A stretch of 64,000 bases of DNA from contig NZ_AOCN01000024.1 in NCBI RefSeq assembly GCF_000350525.1, positions 1 through 64,000 of the forward strand. The letters are read 5' to 3'. Within the stretch, counting starts at the first letter, position 1; the number at the start of each line of letters is the position of its first letter. Made by a program: the position numbers and the translations under genes. The notes beneath the pieces were generated by a model, which was not told where the DNA came from, made no database searches, and worked only from the letters and a program-made list of their open reading frames with translations. Positions 8,705 to 17,202 of the stretch are shown piece by piece. This stretch comes from Leucobacter salsicius M1-8 (GTDB lineage: Bacteria; Actinomycetota; Actinomycetes; Actinomycetales; Microbacteriaceae).

Positions 8705-9555
8705 TTCTGACCCCGGGTGCTCATGCTGCCCAGTCTACTGCGCACGTCCTCGGCCTCGGTGAGTTGACGCAAGTACCGTTCGGGTGATTCGGCGGACGCG
8801 AGCGGTGTCCAGCCCACCGGGAGCGGCCCGGGAAGCGCAGCCCGATCGCGGTCGGCCCGCACGGACCAGCCCTGCCAGTCGTCATTGCCAAGGTCGTCCG
8901 TCGCCGCGCCGTGCACCACGCGAAAGCCCACGTCTTCCACGCGCGCATCGGGGGCATTGCCGCGGCGCACGCCCACCCGGCAGCTCCACTCCGGGTCGGC
9001 CCAGCCGCCTCCCTTGAGCACGCGGTAGTCACCGTATCGGGCAGGGTCGAGCCGGTCCCAGCACCACTCCCACACGTTGCCCAGTGCGTCGAAGACCCCA
9101 AACGCGTTGGCGGTCTTGAGCCCGACGGGCTGCGGCCCCGCGGTCTGGTCGAGGGCGCTCCACCCAATATCGGCAAGCGCGCCATGGCGGGGACCGGATC
9201 CGCCGCCCTGTGCCGCATGAACCCATTCAGCCTCAGTGGGGAGGCGGAAGCCATTGGCGAGTGGATTCCAGTACACGTGCGACCCCTCGATCCGGTATGC
9301 GGGGGCGAGTCCCGCCGCGACCGAGGCGGCATTGCACCAGGCAACGGCATCAATCCACCTGACACCGTGGGCAGGAAGTCCCGCGCTCGCCGCCGTACTT
9401 GCGGGGTGATCGAGGAAGCATCCCGCGGAGAATTCAGCCTCGGTAACAACGGTGCGGCAGATGGTGAACGGAGCGAGTTGCACCGTGCGCTCCGACTGGC
9501 GTCGTGCGTCCTTAAGGAGCACAGCCCCGCCGGGGATCGCCGCAAACCGGTCCAT
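8701..9555 (-). CDS. SUMF1/FGE-fold protein
   Basis: A 284-residue protein of the formylglycine-generating enzyme / sulfatase-modifying-factor fold. Markers in order: FAAIPGGAVLLKD, HGVRWIDAVAWCNA, NGFRLPTEAEW, GNVWEWCWDRLD, VLKGGGWADPEW, VRRGNAPD and DVGFRVVHG. True FGE needs two copper-binding Cys in the segment after GGG; only one (SCRVG) is there, so sulfatase activation is unlikely, and no sulfatase is nearby. The last 50 residues extend past the fold. It is the first gene of a two-gene unit with the methyltransferase, overlapping by 4 bases. Confidence 0.8.
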   Translation of the reverse strand: MDRFAAIPGGAVLLKDARRQSERTVQLAPFTICRTVVTEAEFSAGCFLDHPASTAASAGLPAHGVRWIDAVAWCNAASVAAGLAPAYRIEGSHVYWNPLANGFRLPTEAEWVHAAQGGGSGPRHGALADIGWSALDQTAGPQPVGLKTANAFGVFDALGNVWEWCWDRLDPARYGDYRVLKGGGWADPEWSCRVGVRRGNAPDARVEDVGFRVVHGAATDDLGNDDWQGWSVRADRDRAALPGPLPVGWTPLASAESPERYLRQLTEAEDVRSRLGSMSTRGQN

Positions 9556-9678
9556 CGAAAAAACGTATCACGGCGGCTATGTCGGCTCGCGCTGGGTGCT
9601 TGCGGTGATTGCGGCGACCACGTTCGATAGTCTCGATCAGCGGAGGGGATCTGTGATGCCCCCAGGGAGGAATTCTGA

Positions 9679-10815
9679 GTGGATTTGCGTTGGTTGGAAG
9701 CTACAGATGACGAGGTGGCTAGGGGCATCGCGCGAACGCAGACGACAGAACGTCCTCACTGGGTGCCTACGCGCCGCCAGCTTCTTTTGCACGTCAACAA
9801 TTGTTTGCTGCTGTGGGCGTTGGCTGTCAGTTGGTTTGTTCTCGGTGTCCGCATCGATACGCTGCAGGACAACCGCATTACCCCAACTGACGTGCGTGAC
9901 ATGGCTATCGTTGTCGTAGTGTTCATCGCTTGGGGAGCCGTCACCTATGCCCTCGTGAAGTGGGCGCGCAAGTCGCCCTCATCGCCCGCTCGCCTGGCCG
10001 AATGGCGGCAACAACTCACTGGTGTGGCCAACGGCTTCACCTCGTCGCCGACGAATCAACGCACATTCCCGGGACTGATTACCAGCGGTGGCCGCGCCAC
10101 GCTGTTTCACCCTCGCTTCACACGCGGCGAAGTTGAATTCGGCAACTTGAGTCGTAGACGCAACAGCGGTGACCAATGGAGCTACCTGTCGGTGCAACTT
10201 GCCGTGCCGGTGCCTCACCTCGTGCTGAAGTCGCATCGGGCAGGTGACCTGGCGAAGCAGCTGCCGGTGTGGGTGGCGCCCTCCCAGCGACTGCCACTGG
10301 AAGGCGATTTCGACTCCTGGTTCCACGCCTACGCGCCCAGCGGGTACGAGCGCGACGCCCTGTTCATATTGGTTCCTGATGTGATGGCCGCGTTGATCGA
10401 CAGCGCCAGCACGTTCCACATAGAGCTGATTGATCACCGCGTCACCTTTTTTGTGCCGGGGCACCGACGGTTCACGGACCCAGAATCGTGGCGCGCGGTT
10501 GATGCCCTGCTGCAGGGGGCGCTGCCACCGATCGCGAGTGCCGCCGTACGGTATCGCGACGAACGCGTGCCCGGCCAAAATGACTCCCTCACCGTAGCCG
10601 CGATCTTGGCAGCCGTGCAATCCCCGGGGGAGGCCTGGGTTGAGCCGCGACGCGTCGTCGATGCGCGAGGTGCACGGCTGAGGATGCTCGATTTCCGCAC
10701 GGGTTGGTGGGGAATCCTCAGGGGAGTAGCCTGGGCGATCTCGATGGTGTTGCTCTACGTGGTCCCGGGCCTCTTCCTGTTTGCGGCCATCATGTCCATC
10801 GTCGATGGGCATTGA
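9679..10815 (+). CDS. membrane-anchored protein, unknown function
   Basis: A 378-residue protein with two hydrophobic hairpins: segments at about 38-57 and 75-95 near the N-terminus and a strong one at 350-372 at the C-terminus, leaving a 250-residue domain between (RATLFHPRFTRGEVEFGN, LKSHRAGDLAKQLPVW, HRVTFFVPGHRRFTDPESW). The central domain looks like those of some actinobacterial membrane proteins that sense or bind the envelope, but no named family is recognised. GTG start with AGGGAGGA 8-15 bases upstream, which fixes the start. Monocistronic. Confidence 0.7.
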   Translation: MDLRWLEATDDEVARGIARTQTTERPHWVPTRRQLLLHVNNCLLLWALAVSWFVLGVRIDTLQDNRITPTDVRDMAIVVVVFIAWGAVTYALVKWARKSPSSPARLAEWRQQLTGVANGFTSSPTNQRTFPGLITSGGRATLFHPRFTRGEVEFGNLSRRRNSGDQWSYLSVQLAVPVPHLVLKSHRAGDLAKQLPVWVAPSQRLPLEGDFDSWFHAYAPSGYERDALFILVPDVMAALIDSASTFHIELIDHRVTFFVPGHRRFTDPESWRAVDALLQGALPPIASAAVRYRDERVPGQNDSLTVAAILAAVQSPGEAWVEPRRVVDARGARLRMLDFRTGWWGILRGVAWAISMVLLYVVPGLFLFAAIMSIVDGH

Positions 10816-10887
10816 ACGACGTTGGCACATGAGTAGGCTCCCTGGCCGCGGGTAGTTGCTCGCCGGGAACTAGTGGAGAATGACCCC

Positions 10888-11529
10888 ATGGTCGACAAAA
10901 TCGATTTCAAGAAGACGCTCGACGGATACCGGGCCAAGCAGGGCGAATTTCGCATGCTCGAGCTGCCCGAGATGCGCTATCTCATGATCGATGGCGCGGG
11001 CGACCCCAACACCTCTGCCGAGTATGCAGCCGCGCTCGCCGCCCTGTACCCCGTGGCCTACGCGCTCAAGTTTGCGAGCAAGCGGGAGCTGGGTCGCGAC
11101 TACGTCGTGCCGCCGCTCGAAGGGCTGTGGTGGGCTGACGATATGGACACCTTCACAGTGGCCCGCGACAAAACGAAGTGGCGCTGGACGATGATGCTGA
11201 TGGTCCCCGATTGGATCCCCGAACACATGTTCGAAGGCGCGCTCGCCGCAGTGCGCGCCAAGGGCGCGCCCGACAAGCTCAACGACGTGCGCCTGACGTC
11301 GCTCGCGGAGGGGCGCTGTGTGCAGACGCTGCACGTGGGCTCGTTCGACGATGAGGGCCCGGTGCTCGAACGGCTACATCACGAGTTCGTGCCCGCGAAC
11401 GGGCTTACGCCCACGGGTCGGCACCACGAGATCTACCTGAGCGACCCGCGCCGCAACGCGCCCGAGAAGCTCCGCACGATCCTGCGGCAACCGGTGGCCC
11501 CGGCGACGGGGCGGTCCGGAGCTGCCTAG
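10888..11529 (+). CDS. GyrI-like small-molecule-binding protein
   Basis: A 213-residue protein of the GyrI-like / SOUL-type ligand-binding superfamily. Key stretches are MVDKIDFKKTLDGYRAK, FRMLELPEMRYLMIDGAGDP and GLWWADDMDTF, followed by a second half ending GRHHEIYLSDPRR. The family binds small hydrophobic or cationic compounds; ligand unknown. I chose the ATG at 10888, which has GGAG 10-13 bases upstream; a GTG at 10873 would add five residues. Its stop codon lies inside the CTAG shared with the convergent DUF1801 gene. Confidence 0.8.
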   Translation: MVDKIDFKKTLDGYRAKQGEFRMLELPEMRYLMIDGAGDPNTSAEYAAALAALYPVAYALKFASKRELGRDYVVPPLEGLWWADDMDTFTVARDKTKWRWTMMLMVPDWIPEHMFEGALAAVRAKGAPDKLNDVRLTSLAEGRCVQTLHVGSFDDEGPVLERLHHEFVPANGLTPTGRHHEIYLSDPRRNAPEKLRTILRQPVAPATGRSGAA

Positions 11530-11939
11530 GCGTCGACGGACTCAGCGGAGAGCGTGAGGAGCTCACGCAAGGCGTCACGATCCACGCCGGTAAGGCGCGT
11601 CAGATACAGACACACCTTGCTGGTCCTGGGGGAGCCCAGCCGCGCGACGAGTTCGGGCCAACGGTCGGCAAAATCGTTCGCGAGGTACACGGTGTGCTGT
11701 CGGTTGTTCGAGGCGAACGCATAGCGCGGGGCGATGCCGCCGTGACCGCTGTCGTAGCGGTACTCGTATTGACCGAAGCCGACAATGCGGCCCGCCCACA
11801 CGACCGGCTCCGCGCCACTCACCTCGCTGAACAGCGCGAGTAGTTCCTCGGCCTCTGCGCGGCGCGGCCCCGTGATGCCATCAAGCAGCTGCTGGGCAGG
11901 GACGTCGGAGGGAGACATTGCGGGCTTCTTGGTTGCCAT
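11526..11939 (-). CDS. DUF1801 family protein
   Basis: A 137-residue cytosolic protein (start ATG at 11939, MATKKPAM; three codons upstream another start is possible). The DUF1801 core covers residues 20-130: RRAEAEELLALFSEVSG, EPVVWAGRIVGFGQYEYRY, FADRWPELVARLG, LTRLTGVDRDALREL. Function unknown. It ends tail to tail with the GyrI-like gene, the two stop codons overlapping within one CTAG. Confidence 0.8.
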   Translation of the reverse strand: MATKKPAMSPSDVPAQQLLDGITGPRRAEAEELLALFSEVSGAEPVVWAGRIVGFGQYEYRYDSGHGGIAPRYAFASNNRQHTVYLANDFADRWPELVARLGSPRTSKVCLYLTRLTGVDRDALRELLTLSAESVDA

Positions 11940-11996
11940 GTGCCTCATCTTCGCATGCCTCGGGCGGCGAATGGCGGCGCGAAACTCGGTCGGGTG

Positions 11997-12986
11997 CTAG
12001 CGAAACGCCCTGCCGATGCCCGCGGCGAGCTGCGAGGCCTGCATATCGGTCGCGAGTCGCTGCAGCGGGCGCAGTACGAGGCCGCGCAGCGAACTCCGGG
12101 CGCCGGTTCGCTCCCAGCTGTAGGTCAGCCGGAGCCTCGTGCCGCCCGAGGCTTCCTCGATGCGAATCGTGACCCTGCGCTTGTTGGCCCGCGCACTATC
12201 GGGGTACGAGAACTGCCATTCCACAGTGTTTGGGTGCTCGAAAGCCACGAGCTCAATGCCCACGCGCGTGAACTCAGGTTTGATCCGGATCCGCCCGCCG
12301 TCGGGGCGCTCCACCCGTGCGCGGGCGATGCGGGAGTCTCCGGGCTTCAGTGGTGTCGATCCGCTGGCTACGCTTGCGATCGATGGATCCCACTCGGGAA
12401 TGCGGGCGGGGTCGCCGACCAAGGCCCACACCTCTGCCGGGGGTGCCGCAACATGGGAGGAGACTGACTTGGCGATGATGTTCGAACTCGTGTTCGACTC
12501 ATTTGCGTGGGGAATGTCAGTGTTCTCCGTCGCATTCAGCCGCTTAAGGACGACATCGGGGGAGGTCCCGAGCCGCCCGAGCGTCGATTCGATCATTCCG
12601 CTGGGCTCCACGATGAGGGCGCGCAGTATCGCCGCCGAGTCGCCGCGATTCTTGCCGCCGCTTGCCCGTTTCATGACGGCGAGCGCGGCTCCGCTCCACT
12701 CGTAACCGCCGGTCTCGTGGAACACGATCGGCCCGGCCGGGGCGTCGGCGGGCGAGATTCCCAGCGAGCTCAGTTGCTCAGCGTGCTGGGCAACAATAGC
12801 CTCCCGCGCCGAAGTGAGAGTGACCCCGAGGTCGCGAAGGGTAGTGCCCGCGGTGCCCGGGTCGAGGGTGAGGGCGAGCAGCATGTGGTCGATGTCGGCC
12901 GTGCGCAGCCCGAGGCGCGAGGCCTCCTCCATCGCTGCCAGCGACACCCGGTGCGAGGTGGCGAGCGCGGTCGTGATCTTGTTCAT
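11997..12986 (-). CDS. Clp N-terminal domain fused to SRPBCC domain
   Basis: A 329-residue soluble protein. Residues 1-150 contain two Clp-N type repeats (TSHRVSLAAMEEASRLGLRT, then GYEWSGAALAVMKRASGG and ILRALIVEPSGMIESTLGRLG), the substrate/adaptor-binding helical domain of ClpA/ClpC. Residues 185-329 form an SRPBCC/START-like cavity domain (SSHVAAPPAEVWALVGDPARI, IPEWDPSIASV, RLRLTYSWERTG). No ATPase module is present. ATG at 12986 overlaps the stop of the upstream HTH gene (ATGA), so the two are co-translated. A role as adaptor or ligand sensor for a Clp protease is inference. Confidence 0.75.
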   Translation of the reverse strand: MNKITTALATSHRVSLAAMEEASRLGLRTADIDHMLLALTLDPGTAGTTLRDLGVTLTSAREAIVAQHAEQLSSLGISPADAPAGPIVFHETGGYEWSGAALAVMKRASGGKNRGDSAAILRALIVEPSGMIESTLGRLGTSPDVVLKRLNATENTDIPHANESNTSSNIIAKSVSSHVAAPPAEVWALVGDPARIPEWDPSIASVASGSTPLKPGDSRIARARVERPDGGRIRIKPEFTRVGIELVAFEHPNTVEWQFSYPDSARANKRRVTIRIEEASGGTRLRLTYSWERTGARSSLRGLVLRPLQRLATDMQASQLAAGIGRAFR

Positions 12987-13228
12987 GCGTGCCTCCGTGT
13001 GGTGGGAATCGTCTGGTCGACCTTCTTGGCGTACTTCTTGTGCACGGCCTGGCGCGAGACGCCGAGGGCTGCGCCGATATCGGGCCACGACATGCCCGCC
13101 CGGAGTGCCGCCTCCACCTGGGCAAGCTCCAGGCGCTCGGTGAGCGCGCGCAAGGAGGCCACGGCACGGAGCCCGGCCCGTGGGTCCGAGGTGTCTGCCG
13201 CGCTGGCGGCAATCTGGGTTGACATCAT
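12983..13228 (-). CDS. small helix-turn-helix regulator
   Basis: An 81-residue protein. The helix-turn-helix is LRAGMSWPDIGAALGVSRQAVHKKYAKK (residues about 43-70; only part quoted matters: GVSRQAVHKKY as recognition helix), preceded by a helix ELAQVEAALRAG. It is too small to hold a ligand domain, so the coupled Clp-N/SRPBCC partner may supply sensing. Two adjacent ATG codons at 13228 and 13225 could both start. Twin repeats with dyad symmetry lie immediately upstream (13231-13277), suggesting autoregulation. Confidence 0.75.
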   Translation of the reverse strand: MMSTQIAASAADTSDPRAGLRAVASLRALTERLELAQVEAALRAGMSWPDIGAALGVSRQAVHKKYAKKVDQTIPTTRRHA

Positions 13229-13230
13229 GC

Positions 13231-13277
13231 TGTCAACCTACGTTGCTTGCGGGGTTCTTGTCAACCTTGGTTGCTTG
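13231..13277. promoter_or_regulatory. twin operator-like repeats upstream of the HTH gene
   Basis: Two 19-bp direct repeats, TGTCAACCTACGTTGCTTG at 13231-13249 and TGTCAACCTTGGTTGCTTG at 13259-13277, differ at two positions and are 28 bp apart start to start. Each holds a CAAC-N4-GTTG dyad. They sit just upstream of the minus-strand HTH start and reach into the stop codon of the AraC gene, the place expected for an autoregulatory operator and promoter. Confidence 0.6.
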
Positions 13278-14124
13278 GCGTTCTGGGGGGAGAGGCGTCG
13301 TTGCTGCGGTAGCTCGTGGGAGAGAAGCCCAGCACGCTGCGAAAATCCGCATCGAGATGGGCGTGATCGGCATACCCCAGCTCTGCAGCGATCTGCCCCA
13401 CGGTCACCTGGGGGTCGTCGCGCAGACGCTGCGAGGCCTCCTGCAGTCGGTATCGTCGGATCACCGCGAGTGGCGGCAACCCAATGTAGTCACGCGAGAG
13501 GCGCTGAATGCTTCGCGCTGAATAGCCCATGCGGTCCGCGAGCTGCGAGACTCGCATCACCGATTGGTCTGAGGCCACCAGGGACTCCAGCTTGTTTGCG
13601 CGGTCGCCGGCGTCGTCGATGGGGGAGGCCGCCCCGCGGATCCACTCTGAGAAAACCCGCGCTGCCACTTCGTGCTCGGGGCCGGAGGGGCTCACCGTGG
13701 ACATGGCTTCCGTCACCGACTGCACGAGCCCGGGCACATGCACTTCCAGACTCTGATCCACGCTGTCTCCCGGCACAAAGCCGAGCGCGGCGCTCGCCGC
13801 AGGGCGCAGCAGTGCACCCACCGCCCAGCCGCGACCGCGCAGATCGCGATGCGATACCCCGGTGGTCGGGCCGTTGTAGGTGACCCCGCTGGCCTCGACC
13901 ACCAGGTTCGAGGCGGGGAACGGTAACAGTGTTTGGCGAAGCGTGCGTCCGGGAGCGAGGTCCCAGCGCGGCACCCAAAACCACCGTACGAGCCCGGCCA
14001 TATCCGCGGGGGCAGTCACCCGATGAAACACGGGGAGCTTGGCGGGGTAGAGGATGCCGCGACCGTCGGCAGTGTCTCCATGCGCAGACTCGAGCGGGGC
14101 ATACGCGTCGCTTGTCGAAGACAT
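13261..14124 (-). CDS. AraC-family transcriptional regulator
   Basis: A 287-residue regulator. The N-terminal ~150 residues are a sensor domain (DMAGLVRWFWVPRWDL, LLPFPASNLVVE, GVTYNGPTTGVSHRDL) of the type with a DUF6597-like fold. The C-terminal double helix-turn-helix is RVSQLADRMGYSARSIQRL and VTVGQIAAELGYADHAHLDADFR, ending LGFSPTSYR. The start is uncertain: ATG at 14124 is used here, an in-frame TTG at 14142 is the alternative. It is divergent from a VOC-family gene 60 bases away, a plausible target. Confidence 0.85.
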   Translation of the reverse strand: MSSTSDAYAPLESAHGDTADGRGILYPAKLPVFHRVTAPADMAGLVRWFWVPRWDLAPGRTLRQTLLPFPASNLVVEASGVTYNGPTTGVSHRDLRGRGWAVGALLRPAASAALGFVPGDSVDQSLEVHVPGLVQSVTEAMSTVSPSGPEHEVAARVFSEWIRGAASPIDDAGDRANKLESLVASDQSVMRVSQLADRMGYSARSIQRLSRDYIGLPPLAVIRRYRLQEASQRLRDDPQVTVGQIAAELGYADHAHLDADFRSVLGFSPTSYRSNDASPPRTPSNQG

Positions 14125-14184
14125 GTCGCCATTGTGTCGCAAATCTTCAAGACGCGCGCGTTATCTCGGGCGTAGTGTCACATC

Positions 14185-14694
14185 ATGAGCATTCAAGAGA
14201 AGCACCTCGGCGTTACCGGCACCCACACCACTAACGGAGTGCCGCACGGCGCGACGAGCCTCACCCCATTTCTTGCGATCCCCGGCGCGGCACGGGCGGT
14301 GAAGTTCTACGAGCAGGTGTTTGGCGCCCGCGTCGTCGACGTCACCGAAATGAACGGCGTCGTCGTGCACGCCGACCTGGACTTTGGCAACGGCAGGCTG
14401 CAGTTCGGGGAACCCACCCCCGACTATGGCCTCGTGCCTGCGCCCGAGGGAGAATCGGACTGCTACTCAATCGGTCTCTACTGCGCCGATGTCGACGCGG
14501 TGGTCGACCGGGCCGTCGAGGCGGGCGCCACGGTGCGCGAACCCGTAGGAACGTTCGTATCGGGGGACCGCTTCGCCTCCATCCGGGATCCGTTCGGTGT
14601 GCGATGGTCAGTCATGTCACGGGTCGAGGACCTGAGCGAAGAAGAGAGCGCACGCCGGGTGGCGGAATGGGCGCAGGCGCAGCAGCAGTACTAG
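14185..14694 (+). CDS. PhnB-like VOC family protein
   Basis: A 169-residue glyoxalase/bleomycin-resistance fold protein of the PhnB-like branch: LTPFLAIPGAARAVKFYEQVFGA, VVVHADLDFGNGRLQFGE, YCADVDAVVDRAVEAGATV and FASIRDPFGVRWSV. A helical tail EDLSEEESARRVAEWAQ follows, as in DNA-binding-protein-like PhnB homologues. Substrate unknown. Divergent from the AraC regulator, which may control it. The 223 bases after it (14695-14917) hold no convincing gene. Confidence 0.85.
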   Translation: MSIQEKHLGVTGTHTTNGVPHGATSLTPFLAIPGAARAVKFYEQVFGARVVDVTEMNGVVVHADLDFGNGRLQFGEPTPDYGLVPAPEGESDCYSIGLYCADVDAVVDRAVEAGATVREPVGTFVSGDRFASIRDPFGVRWSVMSRVEDLSEEESARRVAEWAQAQQQY

Positions 14695-14917
14695 GACGCT
14701 ACGCCCTGCTGGAGCGCGTCGGGCCCCACACGATACTGCTGCCGCTGTGCCCCGCGCTCATCACCGCCTCGCGCCGGGGAGGCGCGAGTCGCGCGCGCCG
14801 GATCTGTGCAGCGAGGTCACCCTGATCGTGCTGCTCGTTCTAATCCCGGTGCTCCACGACACCGGCCTATCGACGCTCACATGAGCTTCGGTAACGGAGC
14901 CCGGTAGCATTGGGAGC

Positions 14918-15325
14918 ATGGGATTTCCTCGCGTGACCTGGGGCATGAGTGCCGCAGTGTGGTTAGTTGTGCTCGTGCTGTGCTGCTCCTGGTGGGGCGG
15001 GCAGGCAATCTTGATTGCTGTTGTCGTGGCGCTCCTGCCGTACCTCACACTCATCGGATCCTTCGCTGAGCGCGGTCGCATGAAGACCGAGCGGGTGCGC
15101 CTGCACAACGCGGCGTTCGGCATCGCGGCGCCGATGGCTCTGCTCGCGATCGGAATCGTGACGCTGCTGCTGACCGGTGGATTCGAGTCGGGCACCTGGA
15201 GCATTGGTGTCGCCGGTCTCGCCTGGTTCGTGAGCAACGCCGCCTACCGTGCATTCGGATTCGGCCCCCGCCTCGAAGACGGCACGCTGCCGAAGGCCGC
15301 ACCGACGTTTCGGGCCGGTTTCTAG
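14918..15325 (+). CDS. four-helix membrane protein
   Basis: A 135-residue integral membrane protein: segments at about 10-25 and 28-46, a basic loop (ERGRMKTERVRLHN), then 72-90 and 95-115. The loop motif ALLPYLTLIGSFAERGR followed by RVRLHN resembles the decayed minus-strand frame after smc (20964-21343), so the two may be paralogues. Function unknown. Monocistronic, 45 bases before the acyl-CoA synthetase gene on the same strand. Confidence 0.65.
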   Translation: MGFPRVTWGMSAAVWLVVLVLCCSWWGGQAILIAVVVALLPYLTLIGSFAERGRMKTERVRLHNAAFGIAAPMALLAIGIVTLLLTGGFESGTWSIGVAGLAWFVSNAAYRAFGFGPRLEDGTLPKAAPTFRAGF

Positions 15326-15370
15326 AGGGTCGTAGCCGCACTCTCGCCGTTTCGCTTCTATTGTTGAAGC

Positions 15371-17089
15371 ATGCATGTGAATGAAACACGCGCCTGGAAC
15401 CGCTTTTACGCCCCGGGCACACCCGTCGACATCGAAACGGTCACCGGATCGCTCAACGATTTGCTCGACGAACGAGTCGCGCAGTGGAACGACCGCGACG
15501 CGATCAGCTTCTTCGGCGCGACGGTGTCGTACCGCGAACTGGGTGATCGCGTAGCCCGCGTGGCCGCCGGGCTCAAGAACCTGGGGGTGCGGCAGGGCGA
15601 TCGGGTCGCCCTGATTATGCCCAACGCCCCGCAGCACATTGTTGCGTTCTACGCGGTGCTGCGGCTTGGTGCCGTCGTTGTCGAGCACAACCCGCTGTAC
15701 ACGCGCGATGAACTTGAAACGCAGTTCCGTGATCACGGCGCCCAGGTGGTAATAACGTGGGACAAGCTCGCTGAGACAGTCCAGTCGATGCCGGCCGAGT
15801 TGGGAATCACGACCGTGGTGGCCGTCGACATTACGCGCGCGATGCCTTTCGCCACCCGCCTGGCACTCAAACTGCCGATTCAGAAGGCGCGCGAATCGCG
15901 CGATAAGCTCACCGCTCCCGCGCCCGGCACGGTGTCCTTCGCTTCGCTCGAACGCGGTGCGGCCCTGCCCGATTCACACCCGCGCCCCACGAAGGACGAC
16001 GTCGCCTGCCTGCAGTACACGTCTGGCACCACGGGCACACCCAAGGGCGCGATGATTACGCACTCGAACCTGTGGTCGAACGCCCGCCAGGGCGCCGCCT
16101 GGATGCCCGACTTCACACGCGGCGAGGGCAGCATCTACGGGCTGCTCCCCATGTTCCACTCGTTCGGCCTGCTGCTGTCGGTCATCTATTCGGTCGAGAC
16201 CGGATCGCGCGCCGTGCTGTTTCCGACCTTTGATCCGGAGCTCGTGCAGGCTGCGGCCAAGAAGTTCCCGCCGACGTTTGTGCCCGCGGTGCCGCCCATG
16301 TTCGACCGGCTCGCTCGCGTCGCGCGCGACGGCAAGCTCGATCTGAGCGGGGTCGTCTACGCGATCTCGGGTGCGATGACGCTGACGCCCGCGATCGTTA
16401 AGCGCTGGGAGGAGCCCGCCGGCAGCATGCTCAACGAGGGTTACGGGCTCACAGAGACGAGCCCCGTCGCGCTCGCGAACCCGTTTAACGATGCGCGCCG
16501 GATCGGTGCGATCGGGCTGCCTTTCCCGTCGACCGACATTCGAGTGGTCGACCAGAATGATCCCGCACGCGAGGTCGCGCAGGGCGAGCCCGGGGAACTG
16601 TTGATTCGCGGCCCGCAGGTGTTCCAGGGGTACTGGAACCGGCCGGAGGAGACGGCGGCGACGCTGCTCGAGGGCGGCTGGCTGCGCACCGGCGACCTCG
16701 TCGTGCAGGATGAGGACGGCTTCGTGACCGTCGTCGACCGCAAGAAGGAGCTCATCATCACTGGTGGCTTCAACGTGTCGCCGAGTGAGGTCGAGGCCGT
16801 GATCAACCGCCTGCCCGGCATCGCCGAAACCGCCGTCGTGGGAGTACCGCGCGGCAGCGGGGCCGAGATCGTGACGGTCGCCGTGATCCTTGAGCCCGGC
16901 GCCAGCTTCGACGAGGAGGCCGCGCGCGAGCTTGCACGCGAGCACCTCGCCGAGTACAAGCGCCCCTCGACCTATGTGATCTGGGAAGAGCTACCGAAAT
17001 CGCTCATTGGCAAGGTGCTGCGCCGCAAGGTGCGCGATGCACTGATCGCCGACCGCAACGCGGTGCGCGCCATCGCCGACGAGGAATAG
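15371..17089 (+). CDS. long-chain fatty acid--CoA ligase (FadD-type)
   Basis: A 572-residue acyl-adenylate-forming enzyme that activates fatty acids to acyl-CoA with ATP and CoA. Motifs in order: YTSGTTGTPKGAM (P-loop, about residue 215), GYGLTETSPV (A5), GWLRTGDL and DRKKELIITGGFNVSPSEVE (A7-A8), and the catalytic Lys in PKSLIGKVLRRK near the C-terminus. All catalytic segments are present and length is normal. Chain-length preference cannot be read. It stands alone between a membrane protein gene and smc. Confidence 0.92.
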   Translation: MHVNETRAWNRFYAPGTPVDIETVTGSLNDLLDERVAQWNDRDAISFFGATVSYRELGDRVARVAAGLKNLGVRQGDRVALIMPNAPQHIVAFYAVLRLGAVVVEHNPLYTRDELETQFRDHGAQVVITWDKLAETVQSMPAELGITTVVAVDITRAMPFATRLALKLPIQKARESRDKLTAPAPGTVSFASLERGAALPDSHPRPTKDDVACLQYTSGTTGTPKGAMITHSNLWSNARQGAAWMPDFTRGEGSIYGLLPMFHSFGLLLSVIYSVETGSRAVLFPTFDPELVQAAAKKFPPTFVPAVPPMFDRLARVARDGKLDLSGVVYAISGAMTLTPAIVKRWEEPAGSMLNEGYGLTETSPVALANPFNDARRIGAIGLPFPSTDIRVVDQNDPAREVAQGEPGELLIRGPQVFQGYWNRPEETAATLLEGGWLRTGDLVVQDEDGFVTVVDRKKELIITGGFNVSPSEVEAVINRLPGIAETAVVGVPRGSGAEIVTVAVILEPGASFDEEAARELAREHLAEYKRPSTYVIWEELPKSLIGKVLRRKVRDALIADRNAVRAIADEE

Positions 17090-17202
17090 ACCGCCGAGGG
17101 CGACGCGAGCAGGGCGTCGAGCAGGGCGTCGTCAGACGTACCCAATAGAGTCATAGTCAGTATCCAGAGCAGCTCGCTCGCAAGGAAAGAGAAGGGGGTC
17201 GC

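Noticed and set aside
12139-12705. plus-strand frame inside the Clp-N/SRPBCC gene
   Set aside because: Shadow frame with no ribosome site; the opposite strand encodes two recognisable domains.
12507-13883. 458-codon plus-strand frame across the Clp-N/SRPBCC, HTH and AraC genes
   Set aside because: It runs antisense to three recognisable genes and is Arg-rich without any motif.
14695-14917. possible small gene in the gap after the PhnB-like protein
   Set aside because: No frame has both a ribosome site and domain-like sequence.
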